Shown here: in pieces, positions 56,264-64,000 of the stretch
Layout of the letters: the number at the start of each line of letters is the position of its first letter
Numbering within the stretch: position 1 is the first letter of the stretch
Assembly: GCF_004342445.1 (NCBI RefSeq)
Contig: NZ_SLWW01000001.1
Span: 186,001-250,000, forward strand
Origin: Rhodovulum euryhalinum
GTDB taxonomy: Bacteria; Pseudomonadota; Alphaproteobacteria; Rhodobacterales; Rhodobacteraceae
Reading direction: 5' to 3'
Length of the DNA: 64,000 nucleotides
Translations under genes and position numbers: made by a program
Notes under the pieces: generated by a model
Told to the model about the DNA's origin: nothing
Databases searched by the model: none
The model's input: only the letters and a program-made list of their open reading frames with translations

Positions 56264-56274
56264 CGGAACCGGGA

Positions 56275-57294
56275 TCAGCCCTTGGGTTCGGACTTGGTAT
56301 CGTAGCGCTTCGTCCACTCTGCCAGGATCGCGTCGCGGTTGTTCGCGGCCCATTCGAAGTCGTTGTCGATCATCTTCTCGGGAATGTTCGGCGGGAAGTG
56401 CTCGACCGGCTTGGCAATGCCGGGAATGGCCACGACGGCATAGCCGACGTTGTACATCTCCATCGCCTTGGGCGTGATCGACCAGTCGACCAGCGTCTGC
56501 GCGGCTTCGAGATTGTCGGTGCCGGCGACGATCGCGGTCGATTCCATGTCCCAGCCAATGCCTTCCTCGGGGATGATGATCTCGATCGGCGCGCCCTCGG
56601 CCTTGGACTTGGCGCCACGGAAGGCGAAAGAGACACCGATCACGGTTTCACCCGCGGCCGCCATCTTGCAGGGCTTGGACCCCGAATGGGTATAGGCGCC
56701 GATGTTCTCGTGCAGCGCGTCCATGTAGGCCCAGCCCTGCTCTTCGCCGAAGAGTTGCAGCCAGCTCGACACATCCAGGAAGCCGGTGCCCGACGAGGCG
56801 GGGTTCGGCATCACCACGTGGCCCTTGTATTCGGGCTTGGTCAGGTCCTGCCAGCTCGTGGGCGCGGTCAGGCCCAGCTTGTCGCCCTCGACGGTGTTGT
56901 AGCAGATCGCCGCCACCCACGCGTCCATGCCGACCCACGAAGGGGGCGTGTCGCTGTCGCGGAACTTGGGGTCCAGCGCGTCCAGCCCGGCAGGGGTGTA
57001 GGGTTCCAGCATGTCCTCGCTCTTGAGCACCAGAAGCGAGGTCGCGGCGAGGCCCCAGATCACGTCGGCCTGAGGGTTGTTCTTTTCCGCCAGCAGCTTG
57101 GCTGTGACGACGCCGGTGGAATCGCGAACCCAGTTGATCTTGATGTCCGGGTGGTCCTGGTTGAAGGTCTCGGCGTAGCGGGCCAGATCCTCGGCCTCGA
57201 CGGCGGTATAGACCGTCAGTTCGGTCTCGGCCAGAGCGGCCGAGCCCAGGGCGATTGCGGCAAGGCCCATCGCGAACGGTTTGATCTTGGTCAT
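56275..57294 (-). CDS. aepX: 2-Aminoethylphosphonate-binding protein AepX
   Basis: A 339-residue periplasmic binding protein with a Sec signal cleaved after about ALA (residue 22). The mature part starts ETELTVYTAVEAEDLARYAE, a pattern of the Fbp/AEP-binding family. Further family segments are WVRDSTGVVTAKLLAEKNNPQADVIWG (about 55-81, broken here by DST, where the phosphonate group is expected to bind) and VVMPNPASSGTGFLD. It feeds AepWV. It is separated from the PbfA-like gene by 258 bases with a dyad, so it may have its own promoter. Confidence 0.87.
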   Translation of the reverse strand: MTKIKPFAMGLAAIALGSAALAETELTVYTAVEAEDLARYAETFNQDHPDIKINWVRDSTGVVTAKLLAEKNNPQADVIWGLAATSLLVLKSEDMLEPYTPAGLDALDPKFRDSDTPPSWVGMDAWVAAICYNTVEGDKLGLTAPTSWQDLTKPEYKGHVVMPNPASSGTGFLDVSSWLQLFGEEQGWAYMDALHENIGAYTHSGSKPCKMAAAGETVIGVSFAFRGAKSKAEGAPIEIIIPEEGIGWDMESTAIVAGTDNLEAAQTLVDWSITPKAMEMYNVGYAVVAIPGIAKPVEHFPPNIPEKMIDNDFEWAANNRDAILAEWTKRYDTKSEPKG

Positions 57295-57438
57295 GTCTTT
57301 ACCCCTGGTCTGGATTTTATCGTTCAGCCGGTCAGCACCCGAACGGGCGCCGGGTAACGCTGGACGGACGTTGCCGTCGGTAATGGTCCTTGATGACGTT
57401 CTTGTGTCAAAGCCCTATCGATCGCAGGCCCATTCCCA

Positions 57439-57451
57439 CCGAAAGTTTCGG
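57439..57451. promoter_or_regulatory. Palindrome upstream of aepX
   Basis: CCGAAAGTTTCGG is a perfect 6-1-6 inverted repeat 145 bases before aepX in the 258-base gap after the PbfA-like gene. TTGACA on the minus strand (57410-57405) could be a -35 between it and aepX, though the matching -10 is weak. A regulated internal promoter is plausible. Confidence 0.45.
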
Positions 57452-57552
57452 AACTCCGGTCTGATAAGTAAAATCTATTTCCCTTATGAAACGGAAAGCA
57501 ACCGCGATGGACGGTTTGGGCATGTCCTGGCCGCGCGATCGCGCCGCGGTGC

Positions 57553-58908
57553 CTAGTTTTCCGCCAGAACCGCGGCGGCCACGATACCCAGCGCCCGGTC
57601 GAGGTCGTCCTGCGGAATCGTCAGCGGCGGCGACAGCGTCAGAACCGAACCCGCGCTGATCTTGAAGCTGAGACCCGCCGCGAGGCAGCGGTAATAGATG
57701 CGCTCGGCCCGCGCCTTGTCGGGGGTGCGGGCCTCGCGGTCGGTGACGATCTCGACCCCGAACATCAGGCCCCGCCCCCGGATGTCGCCCACATGCGGGC
57801 TGCCCGCCAGCGTCTCGCCAAGCCGCTCCAACGCATGCGCGCCCAGTTCCGCCGAGCGGTCCACCAGCCCCTCGTCGCGGATGATCTCCAGCGTGGTCAG
57901 CGCGGCGCGCGCGGTCACCGGGTTCTTCTCGTGGGTGTAATGCCCGATGGCGAAGTCGCCGCAGACATCCAGGTCGTGCCGCGCCACCACCGCCGCGACG
58001 GGCAGCACGCCGCCCCCCAGCGCCTTGCCCAGCGTCACGATGTCGGGCACCACGCCGTCATGTTCGAAGGCGAACATCCGGCCGGTCTTGCCCAGCCCGG
58101 TGGGGATCTCGTCCAGGATCAACAGCGCCCCGTGCCGGTCGCAGGCCGCCCTGACCGCCTGCCAGAACCCCGGCGGCGGCACCACCGGCACCGCGCGCAT
58201 CGGTTCCGCGATCACCGCGGCCACGTCGCCTTCGCGTTCCAGCACGAACTCCACCATCTTCGCGCAGGCCAGCCCGCAGGTCTCGGGCCCCGGGTGGCCA
58301 TAGGCGCAGCGGTAACAGTTGAAGGGCGCGACATGCTCCGCGCCGGGCAGCAGCGGCCCGGCGATGTGGCTGCGGAACGTCGCCTCACCGCCCACCGACG
58401 ACGCCCCGAACCCCGCGCCGTGGAACGCGTCCCAGAAGCTGACGGTCTTGAACCGCCCCGTGGCGGCGCGGGCGATGCGCAGCGCCACCTCGTTGGCGTC
58501 CGACCCGCCCGTGGTGAACAGCACCTTCGACAGGTCGCCCGGCGCAAGCGCCCCCAGCGTCTCGGCCAGTTCCACCGCCACCTCGTTGGTGAACCGGCGG
58601 GGCGAGAAACTCAACTGATCCAGCTGGTCCTTGATCGCCGCCACCAGCCGCGGGTGGCCATAGCCGATGTGGTGCACCGAATTGCCGTGGAAATCCATGT
58701 AGCGCCGGCCGGCGGTGTCCTCGATCCAGATGCCCTCGGCCTTGGCGATGGTCGACACGCAGGGCGAGGACAGCGACTGGTGCAGGAAGGCGTCGGCATC
58801 GCGGGCCAGCAGGCCGCGCGTCGCCGCATCCGGGTGCCTCGCCGCCCAGGCCCGCCGCGCCTCGGACGTGTTCGATTCCCCCTCGGTATGGGTGATCGGC
58901 CCGGTCAT
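57553..58908 (-). CDS. pbfA: Class III PLP enzyme, probable (R)-1-hydroxy-2-aminoethylphosphonate ammonia-lyase
   Basis: A 451-residue fold-type I PLP enzyme of the class III aminotransferase family. The PLP lysine is K295 in LGKALGGG and the cofactor Asp is D266 in ILDEIPTG. It is fused into the phosphonate operon: its ATG overlaps the phnY stop, and aepX follows. PbfA lyases found in such operons convert hydroxylated AEP to phosphonoacetaldehyde and ammonia, joining the PhnW-PhnY-PhnA route. Sequence alone cannot separate this from a transaminase, so the PbfA call rests on context. Cysteines in [20 protein letters not shown] (about 197-215) are an unusual cluster. Confidence 0.75.
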   Translation of the reverse strand: MTGPITHTEGESNTSEARRAWAARHPDAATRGLLARDADAFLHQSLSSPCVSTIAKAEGIWIEDTAGRRYMDFHGNSVHHIGYGHPRLVAAIKDQLDQLSFSPRRFTNEVAVELAETLGALAPGDLSKVLFTTGGSDANEVALRIARAATGRFKTVSFWDAFHGAGFGASSVGGEATFRSHIAGPLLPGAEHVAPFNCYRCAYGHPGPETCGLACAKMVEFVLEREGDVAAVIAEPMRAVPVVPPPGFWQAVRAACDRHGALLILDEIPTGLGKTGRMFAFEHDGVVPDIVTLGKALGGGVLPVAAVVARHDLDVCGDFAIGHYTHEKNPVTARAALTTLEIIRDEGLVDRSAELGAHALERLGETLAGSPHVGDIRGRGLMFGVEIVTDREARTPDKARAERIYYRCLAAGLSFKISAGSVLTLSPPLTIPQDDLDRALGIVAAAVLAEN

Positions 58909-60350
58909 CCCCGCGGCCAGGGCAGCGAGTAGGTCTTGACGTTGGTGAAGAACTTCATCGCCTCCATCACCCCCTCCTTCACCCCGTTGCCGGAATCCTT
59001 GATGCCCCCGAAGGGCGACATCTCGATCCGGTAGCCGGGCTGTTCCCAGATGTTCACGGTGCCCACGTTCAGCCCCGCGATGAAGGCCTGCATCCGGCGG
59101 AAATCGTTGGTGCAGACGCCCGAAGACAGCCCGAACGGCGTGGAGTTCGAAATCCGCATCACCTCGGCATCGTCGTTAGGCACCCGCACGATGGGCACGA
59201 TGGGGCCAAAGGTCTCCTCCATCACCAACTCGCTGTCATGCGGAACCCGGTCCACCGTGATCGGCGGCAGCAGCGCCCCCTGCCGGCCGGGGTGATAGAG
59301 GATCTCGGCCCCGCGTGCCTCGGCGTCGTGGACGCGACGCTCGAAAAGCTCGGCGGCTTGAGCCGAGATCACGCAGCCAAGCTCCGTCGCCGGGTCCATC
59401 GGATCGCCGAAGCGGATCGCGCGCGCCCGCTCCAGCACCATCGGCACGAAGGCGTCGGCCACGCTCTCCTGCACGAGGATGCGCTTGACGGCGGTGCAGC
59501 GCTGGCCGGAATTGCCCGTGGCGCCGGCCACCGCGATCTGCGCCGCCTTCGCAAGGTCCGCCTCGTCCAGATCGTTCAGCACGATCAGCGGATCGTTGCC
59601 GCCGAGTTCCAGCGCCTGCCGCTTGTAGACCGCCTTGGCCGCGATCATCTTGCCCACCGGCACGCCGCCGGTAAAGGTCACGATGTCGATGTTTTCATTG
59701 GCGATCATCTCGTCGCCGATGTCCTTGGGCCAGCCGGTGACCACCTGGAACATCTCGGGCGGCAGCCCCGCGTCATACAGGATGTCGGCCAGCGCGATGG
59801 CGGTCAGCGGCGTCAGTTCGGTCGGCTTGCAGACCACGCAGTTGTTCGTCGCGATGGCGGGCGCGACCTTGTGCGCCACCATGTTCAGCGGGTGGTTGAA
59901 CGGCGTGATCGCGCTGATCGCGCGGACCGGCTCGCGCATGGTGTAGATGCGCCGGTCCTTGCCGTTGGGCGTCAGGTCGCAGGAAAAGATCTGCCCGTCA
60001 TCCATCAGCGCCAGTTGGCCCGCAAAGGTGAACACGTCGCAGGCCCGGCCGGTTTCATAAAGCGCGTGCTGCCAGCAGATGCCCAGTTCCAGCACCAGCC
60101 CCCGCGCCAGCGCCTCGCGCCGCTCGCGGATCAGCTCGGCCGCGCGGGACAGGACCTGCTGGCGCTCGTAGCGCGTCAGCCGCGCGGTATAGTCCCCCGC
60201 GATCTGGAACGCGCGCCGGGCGTGCTCGGCCCGGCCCGCGGGCACGGTGCCGATCACCTCGTCGGTATAGGGATAGCGGACCTCGATCACCTCGTCGGTG
60301 AACACGGCCTCGCCGCCGATCCGCATGCCCTCGTGCCGGATGTCCGCCAT
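58905..60350 (-). CDS. phnY: Phosphonoacetaldehyde dehydrogenase PhnY
   Basis: An aldehyde dehydrogenase of 481 residues that oxidises phosphonoacetaldehyde to phosphonoacetate with NAD. Catalytic residues are C285 in SGQRCTAV, E248 in ALELGGND and N152 in TPFNHPLN. It lies between phnA and the PbfA-like gene, in agreement with the three-step PhnW-PhnY-PhnA pathway of Sinorhizobium. General non-phosphonate aldehyde dehydrogenases look similar; the operon decides the call. Confidence 0.88.
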   Translation of the reverse strand: MADIRHEGMRIGGEAVFTDEVIEVRYPYTDEVIGTVPAGRAEHARRAFQIAGDYTARLTRYERQQVLSRAAELIRERREALARGLVLELGICWQHALYETGRACDVFTFAGQLALMDDGQIFSCDLTPNGKDRRIYTMREPVRAISAITPFNHPLNMVAHKVAPAIATNNCVVCKPTELTPLTAIALADILYDAGLPPEMFQVVTGWPKDIGDEMIANENIDIVTFTGGVPVGKMIAAKAVYKRQALELGGNDPLIVLNDLDEADLAKAAQIAVAGATGNSGQRCTAVKRILVQESVADAFVPMVLERARAIRFGDPMDPATELGCVISAQAAELFERRVHDAEARGAEILYHPGRQGALLPPITVDRVPHDSELVMEETFGPIVPIVRVPNDDAEVMRISNSTPFGLSSGVCTNDFRRMQAFIAGLNVGTVNIWEQPGYRIEMSPFGGIKDSGNGVKEGVMEAMKFFTNVKTYSLPWPRG

Positions 60351-60360
60351 CCCCGCCCCC

Positions 60361-61611
60361 TTACAGCGCCGCCGCCATGCAGGCGTAGTGGAACGCGTCG
60401 AAGTTCCTGAGTTCCGGCGCGTTGGGCAGGTCGAGCCTGCGGTTGACGATGAACGGCACCTCCTGTTCGGTCAGCCCGCCATGGCTGCGCAGCGGCTCCT
60501 TCAGCGCCGCCAGGTCGTGGCGGTGGGCCGAGGTGCCGATGGTCATGTTTTCCCCGGAAATCATCACGATATCGCCGATCCGGTCGGCGGGCAGCTCGAA
60601 CCGGCGCACCGCCTCGTCGCGGTCCACGACGCAGATCAGGTCCGGCAGCGCGGCGAGGCGGGCCATGATCCCGGCCCGGTCCGCGCCCTCGGGCAGATAC
60701 GCGGTGGCGAACCCGCCCAGTGCGCCGTGGTGCACCACGTACGGGTCGGTGATCGGCAGGATCACCCGCGCCGCGCCCGCGCCCAGCCAGCCGTCCAGCA
60801 GGTCCTGGACATAGATCACCGCCGGGCTGCCATCGGCCTTGTGCTTGGGCTTCATGCCGTGATCGGCGGTCAGCACCACCGCCGCCCCGCCCGCGTCCAG
60901 CGCCCCCAGGTAGCGGTCCACCATCGCGTGGAAGTCCAGCGCCCCCTGCTCCTCGGGGGCGAACTTGTGCTGGATGTAGTCGGTGGTCGACAGGTACATC
61001 ACGTCCGGCCGCCACTCCGTCAGCAGCTTGACCCCGGCGGCGAAGACGAATTCCGAGAGATCCCCGGAATAGACCTCGGGCACCGGCCGGCCCAGCCAGC
61101 GGGCGGCATCCCCGATCCCGTTCGCCGCCTCGGTCGCCTGATCCGACTTCTCGGACGAAAAGCAGATCGCGCGGCCCTCGTCGAATTTCAGCCCCGCGCC
61201 CAGCAGCGCCCGCAGCTTGTCCTTGGCGGTCACCACCGCCACCCGGGCGCCCGCGTCGAAAAACGCCTGAAAGATCGTCGGCGCCCGCAGGAAGCGGACG
61301 TCGTTCATCATCACCTCCTGGCCGGTCTCGGGCTCGAAAAGGTAGTTGCCGCAGATGCCGTGCACGGCGGGCGGGCGGCCCGTGGCGATCGACAGGTTGT
61401 TGGGGTTGGTGAAGGACGGGATCACCGAATGGGCGCGGCGTTCCGTGCCCGTCGCGCGGATGCGGGCGAGGTTCGGCATCAGCCCCCGCTCGATCGCCAC
61501 CTCCAGGTAGCCCGGTTCGCAACCGTCGAGGCAGATCGCCACCGCGGGCACCTTCGGCCAGGCATAGGTCCGGCCGTTCGCCGTCACGGGGGCGCGGGTC
61601 GTCATGTCCAT
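60361..61611 (-). CDS. phnA: Phosphonoacetate hydrolase PhnA
   Basis: A 416-residue alkaline-phosphatase-superfamily hydrolase that splits the C-P bond of phosphonoacetate to acetate and phosphate. The nucleophile Thr is expected in [17 protein letters not shown] (about 62-78). Metal ligands fit D29 in CLDGCEP, the D-H of [10 protein letters not shown] (about 210-219), [11 protein letters not shown] (about 249-259) and the late His in GTSAHRHD. Two Zn ions are typical. The start at 61611 has AAGGAA seven bases upstream. It is second in the operon, 28 bases after phnW. Confidence 0.9.
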   Translation of the reverse strand: MDMTTRAPVTANGRTYAWPKVPAVAICLDGCEPGYLEVAIERGLMPNLARIRATGTERRAHSVIPSFTNPNNLSIATGRPPAVHGICGNYLFEPETGQEVMMNDVRFLRAPTIFQAFFDAGARVAVVTAKDKLRALLGAGLKFDEGRAICFSSEKSDQATEAANGIGDAARWLGRPVPEVYSGDLSEFVFAAGVKLLTEWRPDVMYLSTTDYIQHKFAPEEQGALDFHAMVDRYLGALDAGGAAVVLTADHGMKPKHKADGSPAVIYVQDLLDGWLGAGAARVILPITDPYVVHHGALGGFATAYLPEGADRAGIMARLAALPDLICVVDRDEAVRRFELPADRIGDIVMISGENMTIGTSAHRHDLAALKEPLRSHGGLTEQEVPFIVNRRLDLPNAPELRNFDAFHYACMAAAL

Positions 61612-61639
61612 CACAGGTTCCTTGTTCGTCGGGCCGCGC

Positions 61640-62827
61640 TCAGGCGGCAAGTTTCGCGCGTTCGGCCAGCGCCGCCGCGGGGGGTGCCGCACTTTCCACG
61701 CCCATCTCGGCCAGCGCATCGGCGGCGGCCTGAACCACGCGGGCCATGACGTGCTCATCCATCCGCCCGATCACGCCGATGCGGAAGCTGTCCACCACCG
61801 TCAGCTTGCCGGGATAGATGATGAACCCACGGGCCTTCATCAGGTCGTAGAAGGTCTGGAACACGAAGGCTGGATCGGCCGGGCAGAAGAAGGTCACGAT
61901 GATCGGCGACAGCCACCGGTCGTCCAGCAGCGTCTCGAACCCCAGCCCGCGCATGCCGGCCACCATCACGTCGCGGTTGCGGGCATAGCGCGCGCCCCGC
62001 CCGGCCACGCCGCCCTCTGCGGCGTGGATCTCCAGCGCCTTGAGGAACGCCGCCACCGCGTGCGTGGGGGGCGTATAGCGCCACTGGCCGGTCTTTTCCA
62101 TGTAGGCCCATTGCGCGTGCAGATCGAGCGCCAGCGAGTGGCTGTTGCCCTGCGCCGCCTCCAGCGCGTCGCGGCGGGCGATCACGAAGCCGAAGCCCGG
62201 CACGCCCTCGATGCACTTGTTCGCGGAACTGACCAGCGCCGCGCAGGGAATCTCCCCGACATCCAGCGGGATCGCCCCGAAGGCCGACATCGAGTCGATC
62301 AGCAATTTCCGGCCCCGGACGTGCACCGCCTCGGCGATCTCGGCCAGCGGGTTCAGGATGCCCGACGAGGTCTCGCAATGGATCGCGACGACATGGGTGA
62401 TGGCGGGGTCGGCGTCCAGCGCCGCGGCCACCTCGGCGCCCCTCGGCGGCAGGTAGTCGCCCTTGTCGATGACCGTATGGGCCCGGCCCAGATAGCGCAG
62501 CGTCTCGGCCGCCCGCAGCCCATAGGCCCCGTTCGCCAGCACCAGCACCTTGCCGTCCTTTGGCACCAGGCTGCCCAGCATCGCCTCGACCGCGAACGAC
62601 CCCGAGCCCTGCATCGGCACGCAGGCGTACTCCCCCGCCCGGTCGCCCGCCAGCACCAGCAGCCGGTCGCAGAGCGTACGGGTCATCGCGCGGAAGTCGG
62701 AATCCCACGACCCCCAGTCGCGCAGCATGGCCTCCTTCGTGGCGAAATCGGTGGTCAGGGGGCCCGGGGTCAGAAGGAAGGGCTCGCCCAGGCGGGGGGC
62801 GGGAAGAGGCGCGGCGGGCTCGGTCAT
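61640..62827 (-). CDS. phnW: 2-Aminoethylphosphonate:pyruvate transaminase PhnW
   Basis: A 395-residue class V aminotransferase that turns AEP and pyruvate into phosphonoacetaldehyde and alanine. The N-terminal LLTPGPLTT (18-26) and the PLP lysine K204 in SSANKCIEG are typical of PhnW. It is the first gene of phnW-phnA-phnY-pbfA-aepXVW. Its class V fold is shared with BhcA, but the two are distinct in sequence. A 17-base palindrome lies 35 bases upstream. Confidence 0.9.
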   Translation of the reverse strand: MTEPAAPLPAPRLGEPFLLTPGPLTTDFATKEAMLRDWGSWDSDFRAMTRTLCDRLLVLAGDRAGEYACVPMQGSGSFAVEAMLGSLVPKDGKVLVLANGAYGLRAAETLRYLGRAHTVIDKGDYLPPRGAEVAAALDADPAITHVVAIHCETSSGILNPLAEIAEAVHVRGRKLLIDSMSAFGAIPLDVGEIPCAALVSSANKCIEGVPGFGFVIARRDALEAAQGNSHSLALDLHAQWAYMEKTGQWRYTPPTHAVAAFLKALEIHAAEGGVAGRGARYARNRDVMVAGMRGLGFETLLDDRWLSPIIVTFFCPADPAFVFQTFYDLMKARGFIIYPGKLTVVDSFRIGVIGRMDEHVMARVVQAAADALAEMGVESAAPPAAALAERAKLAA

Positions 62828-62862
62828 CGAACGCTCCTGGGATCGGGTGGGGCCGTCTGCGC

Positions 62863-62879
62863 CCGATGTCCCACATCGG
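62863..62879. promoter_or_regulatory. Palindrome upstream of phnW
   Basis: CCGATGTCCCACATCGG is a perfect 7-3-7 inverted repeat 35 bases before the phnW start, in the gap after the Na/Pi cotransporter gene. It could be a repressor operator or an RNA hairpin. AT-rich sequence beyond it (62885-62925) is the likely promoter. I do not see a Pho box. Confidence 0.5.
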
Positions 62880-62936
62880 AAAGCATCTGTAAAATCGCTA
62901 ATTCAGATCACACTATAAACCTTTCCGATAGCTGCC

Positions 62937-64000
62937 TCACTCCGCCACCTGCGCCAGCCGGCTTTTCAGCAACTGGCCGCTTTCGGCAAGGATGGGGTAG
63001 CCGATGGTGACGAGCGCCGAGTTGATCTCCTTCAGCGCCCGGGCGGTCTCCAGGTGCAGGTTGCTGGTCGCGATACTGCGCTCGGCGCCTTGCCGCAGGC
63101 GGGCCATGTGGCGGGTGTAGGTGTCGCGTTCGAGCCGCCGCAACTCCTCCTTCTCGCGCGCCAGCGCCCGGGCGCTGGCCACATCGCCCGAAACCAGCAC
63201 GTTCAGCGCAAGCTGCATGTTGGCCTGTACCCTTGCGTGCAGCGCGCACAGTTCCGCCCAGCCCTCGTCGGAAAAACTGACCCCCTGCGCGGCCTTCTTT
63301 TCGGCCAGCACCAGCAGGGTCTTGGCGATCAGGTCGCCGATATGTTCCAGGCTGATCGCGAACTGGGTCAGATCGGTCGCGCGCCGGTTCTCGTCCTCGC
63401 TCAGCGGGCCGCGGCGAACCTCGGCGAGGAACAGCTTGATATCGGTATGCAGCCGGTTCACCTGCGCGTCGAGGTCGCGCACGCGGCGGATCTGGGCCGC
63501 ATCGCCGCCCTCGATCAGGTCCATCACAGGGCGGAACATGATCTCGACGGTTTCGCCCATGCGCAGCAGTTCCCGCATGGCGCTGGCCAGCGCCAGCGGC
63601 GGCGCCCCCAGCGTGGACCGGTCCAGCGCGCTTGCGGGCAGCGTCTCGGCGCGGTCGGCCACGGCCTGGGGCGCATCCGGCAACAAAAGCCGCGCCAGCC
63701 GCTCGACCGGACCGATCAGCGGCAGCGCGACGCAGACCAGCGCAAGGTTGAACAGGAGGTGGAAGTTCACCAACTGGTGTGCCACGTCCTGCCCCAGCCG
63801 CTCGACCGGCAGCGGCACCAGCAGCACCAGCGCCAGAACCGACAACGCCCCCACGCCGCGCAGCAGCAGGTTCGCCTGCGGGATGCGCCGCGCGCACGGC
63901 TCCATGCCGCGGGTCAGCCAGACCGCCACCAGCCCGCCGCCCAGGTTGGCCCCCAGAACCATCGGCAGCGCCGCCTCGGCAGGCAGCATCCCGTGCCCCG
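62937..64000 (-). CDS. Na/Pi cotransporter with PhoU-like domain (3' part, start beyond window)
   Basis: The last 354 codons of a NptA/PhoU-type Na/Pi cotransporter; the 5' part runs off the window. The visible N-terminal half is membrane-embedded (MVLGANLGGGLVAVWLTRG, NLLLRGVGALSVLALVLLV and NFHLLFNLALVCVALPLIGPVERLARLLL), with the family motif GANLGG. A PhoU-like helical domain (about the last 220 residues, from LASAMRELLRMGETVEIM) follows. It lies 109 bases upstream of phnW on the same strand, so it could move the phosphate released from phosphonoacetate; whether they are cotranscribed is unknown. Confidence 0.85.
   Translation of the reverse strand, partial: GHGMLPAEAALPMVLGANLGGGLVAVWLTRGMEPCARRIPQANLLLRGVGALSVLALVLLVPLPVERLGQDVAHQLVNFHLLFNLALVCVALPLIGPVERLARLLLPDAPQAVADRAETLPASALDRSTLGAPPLALASAMRELLRMGETVEIMFRPVMDLIEGGDAAQIRRVRDLDAQVNRLHTDIKLFLAEVRRGPLSEDENRRATDLTQFAISLEHIGDLIAKTLLVLAEKKAAQGVSFSDEGWAELCALHARVQANMQLALNVLVSGDVASARALAREKEELRRLERDTYTRHMARLRQGAERSIATSNLHLETARALKEINSALVTIGYPILAESGQLLKSRLAQVAE

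Noticed and set aside
62880-62936. Pho box upstream of phnW
   Set aside because: CTGTAAAATCGCTAATTCAG has one CTGTAA-like half but no second CTGTCA half at 11-base spacing, so it does not meet the pattern.

Overview
The window is a 64 kb stretch of a GC-rich alphaproteobacterial chromosome, most likely from the Rhodobacteraceae/Paracoccaceae (Roseobacter-Rhodobacter group). The evidence is very high GC with strong third-position GC bias, short spacers, many ATGA start/stop overlaps, a complete beta-hydroxyaspartate cycle cluster of the Paracoccus type, TRAP and osmolyte transporters, an aminoethylphosphonate catabolic operon, and a divinyl-(proto)chlorophyllide 8-vinyl reductase (bciA type) that hints at anoxygenic phototrophy or descent from a phototroph. 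No rRNA, tRNA, CRISPR array, insertion sequence or phage gene was seen.

Layout. 0.2-2.9 kb: a sulfide:quinone oxidoreductase operon (type II SQR, a small membrane protein, a SLAC1/TehA-family anion channel). 3.1-6.3 kb: the zinc uptake regulon zur-znuC-znuB, divergent from znuA across a perfect Zur-like palindrome. 6.3-11.7 kb: bhcABCD with the divergent IclR regulator bhcR, which condenses two glyoxylate equivalents into oxaloacetate. 11.7-19.4 kb: a fused 5-oxoprolinase-type enzyme, an Lrp/AsnC regulator and a four-gene TRAP operon (SBP, small permease, large permease, UspA) resembling the ectoine transporter TeaABCD/UehABC. 19.8-24.2 kb: a GMC dehydrogenase with its Tat-exported small subunit, a glyoxalase, a ribbon-helix-helix protein, and hemP with an unknown partner. 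24.2-26.9 kb: an 890-residue RTX/Hint protein. 26.9-32.7 kb: a glycosyltransferase and two cation/proton antiporters, one with a cNMP-binding domain. 32.9-35.1 kb: malate synthase G. 35.1-41.3 kb: a PotABCD-like ABC importer with a HisD-like dehydrogenase and an SDR, probably a catabolic module. 41.5-43.8 kb: bciA, an EamA transporter and a small HMA metallochaperone. 43.9-51.7 kb: choline oxidation and uptake (betA-betB-betI divergent from choX-choW-choV) plus a D-2-hydroxyacid dehydrogenase. 51.9-53.05 kb: a low-GC gene for a predicted ClpP-fold protease joined to an LprI-like domain. 53.05-62.8 kb: 2-aminoethylphosphonate uptake (aepX-aepV-aepW) and breakdown (phnW, phnA, phnY and a PbfA-like lyase). 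62.9 kb to the end: the 3' part of a Na/Pi cotransporter gene.

The theme is scavenging of small marine organic compounds: C2 acids through glyoxylate (bhc cycle, malate synthase, 2-hydroxyacid dehydrogenase), osmolytes (ectoine-type, choline/betaine), phosphonates, perhaps an organosulfonate or polyol (HisD-like module), and sulfide. Structure beyond the genes includes a composite intergenic repeat in three copies (a conserved box followed by GC-rich hairpins whose stems differ in sequence), overlapping IclR-type palindromes upstream of bhcA/bhcR, a BetI-like operator, and three convergent gene pairs whose stop codons interlock in a shared CTAG.
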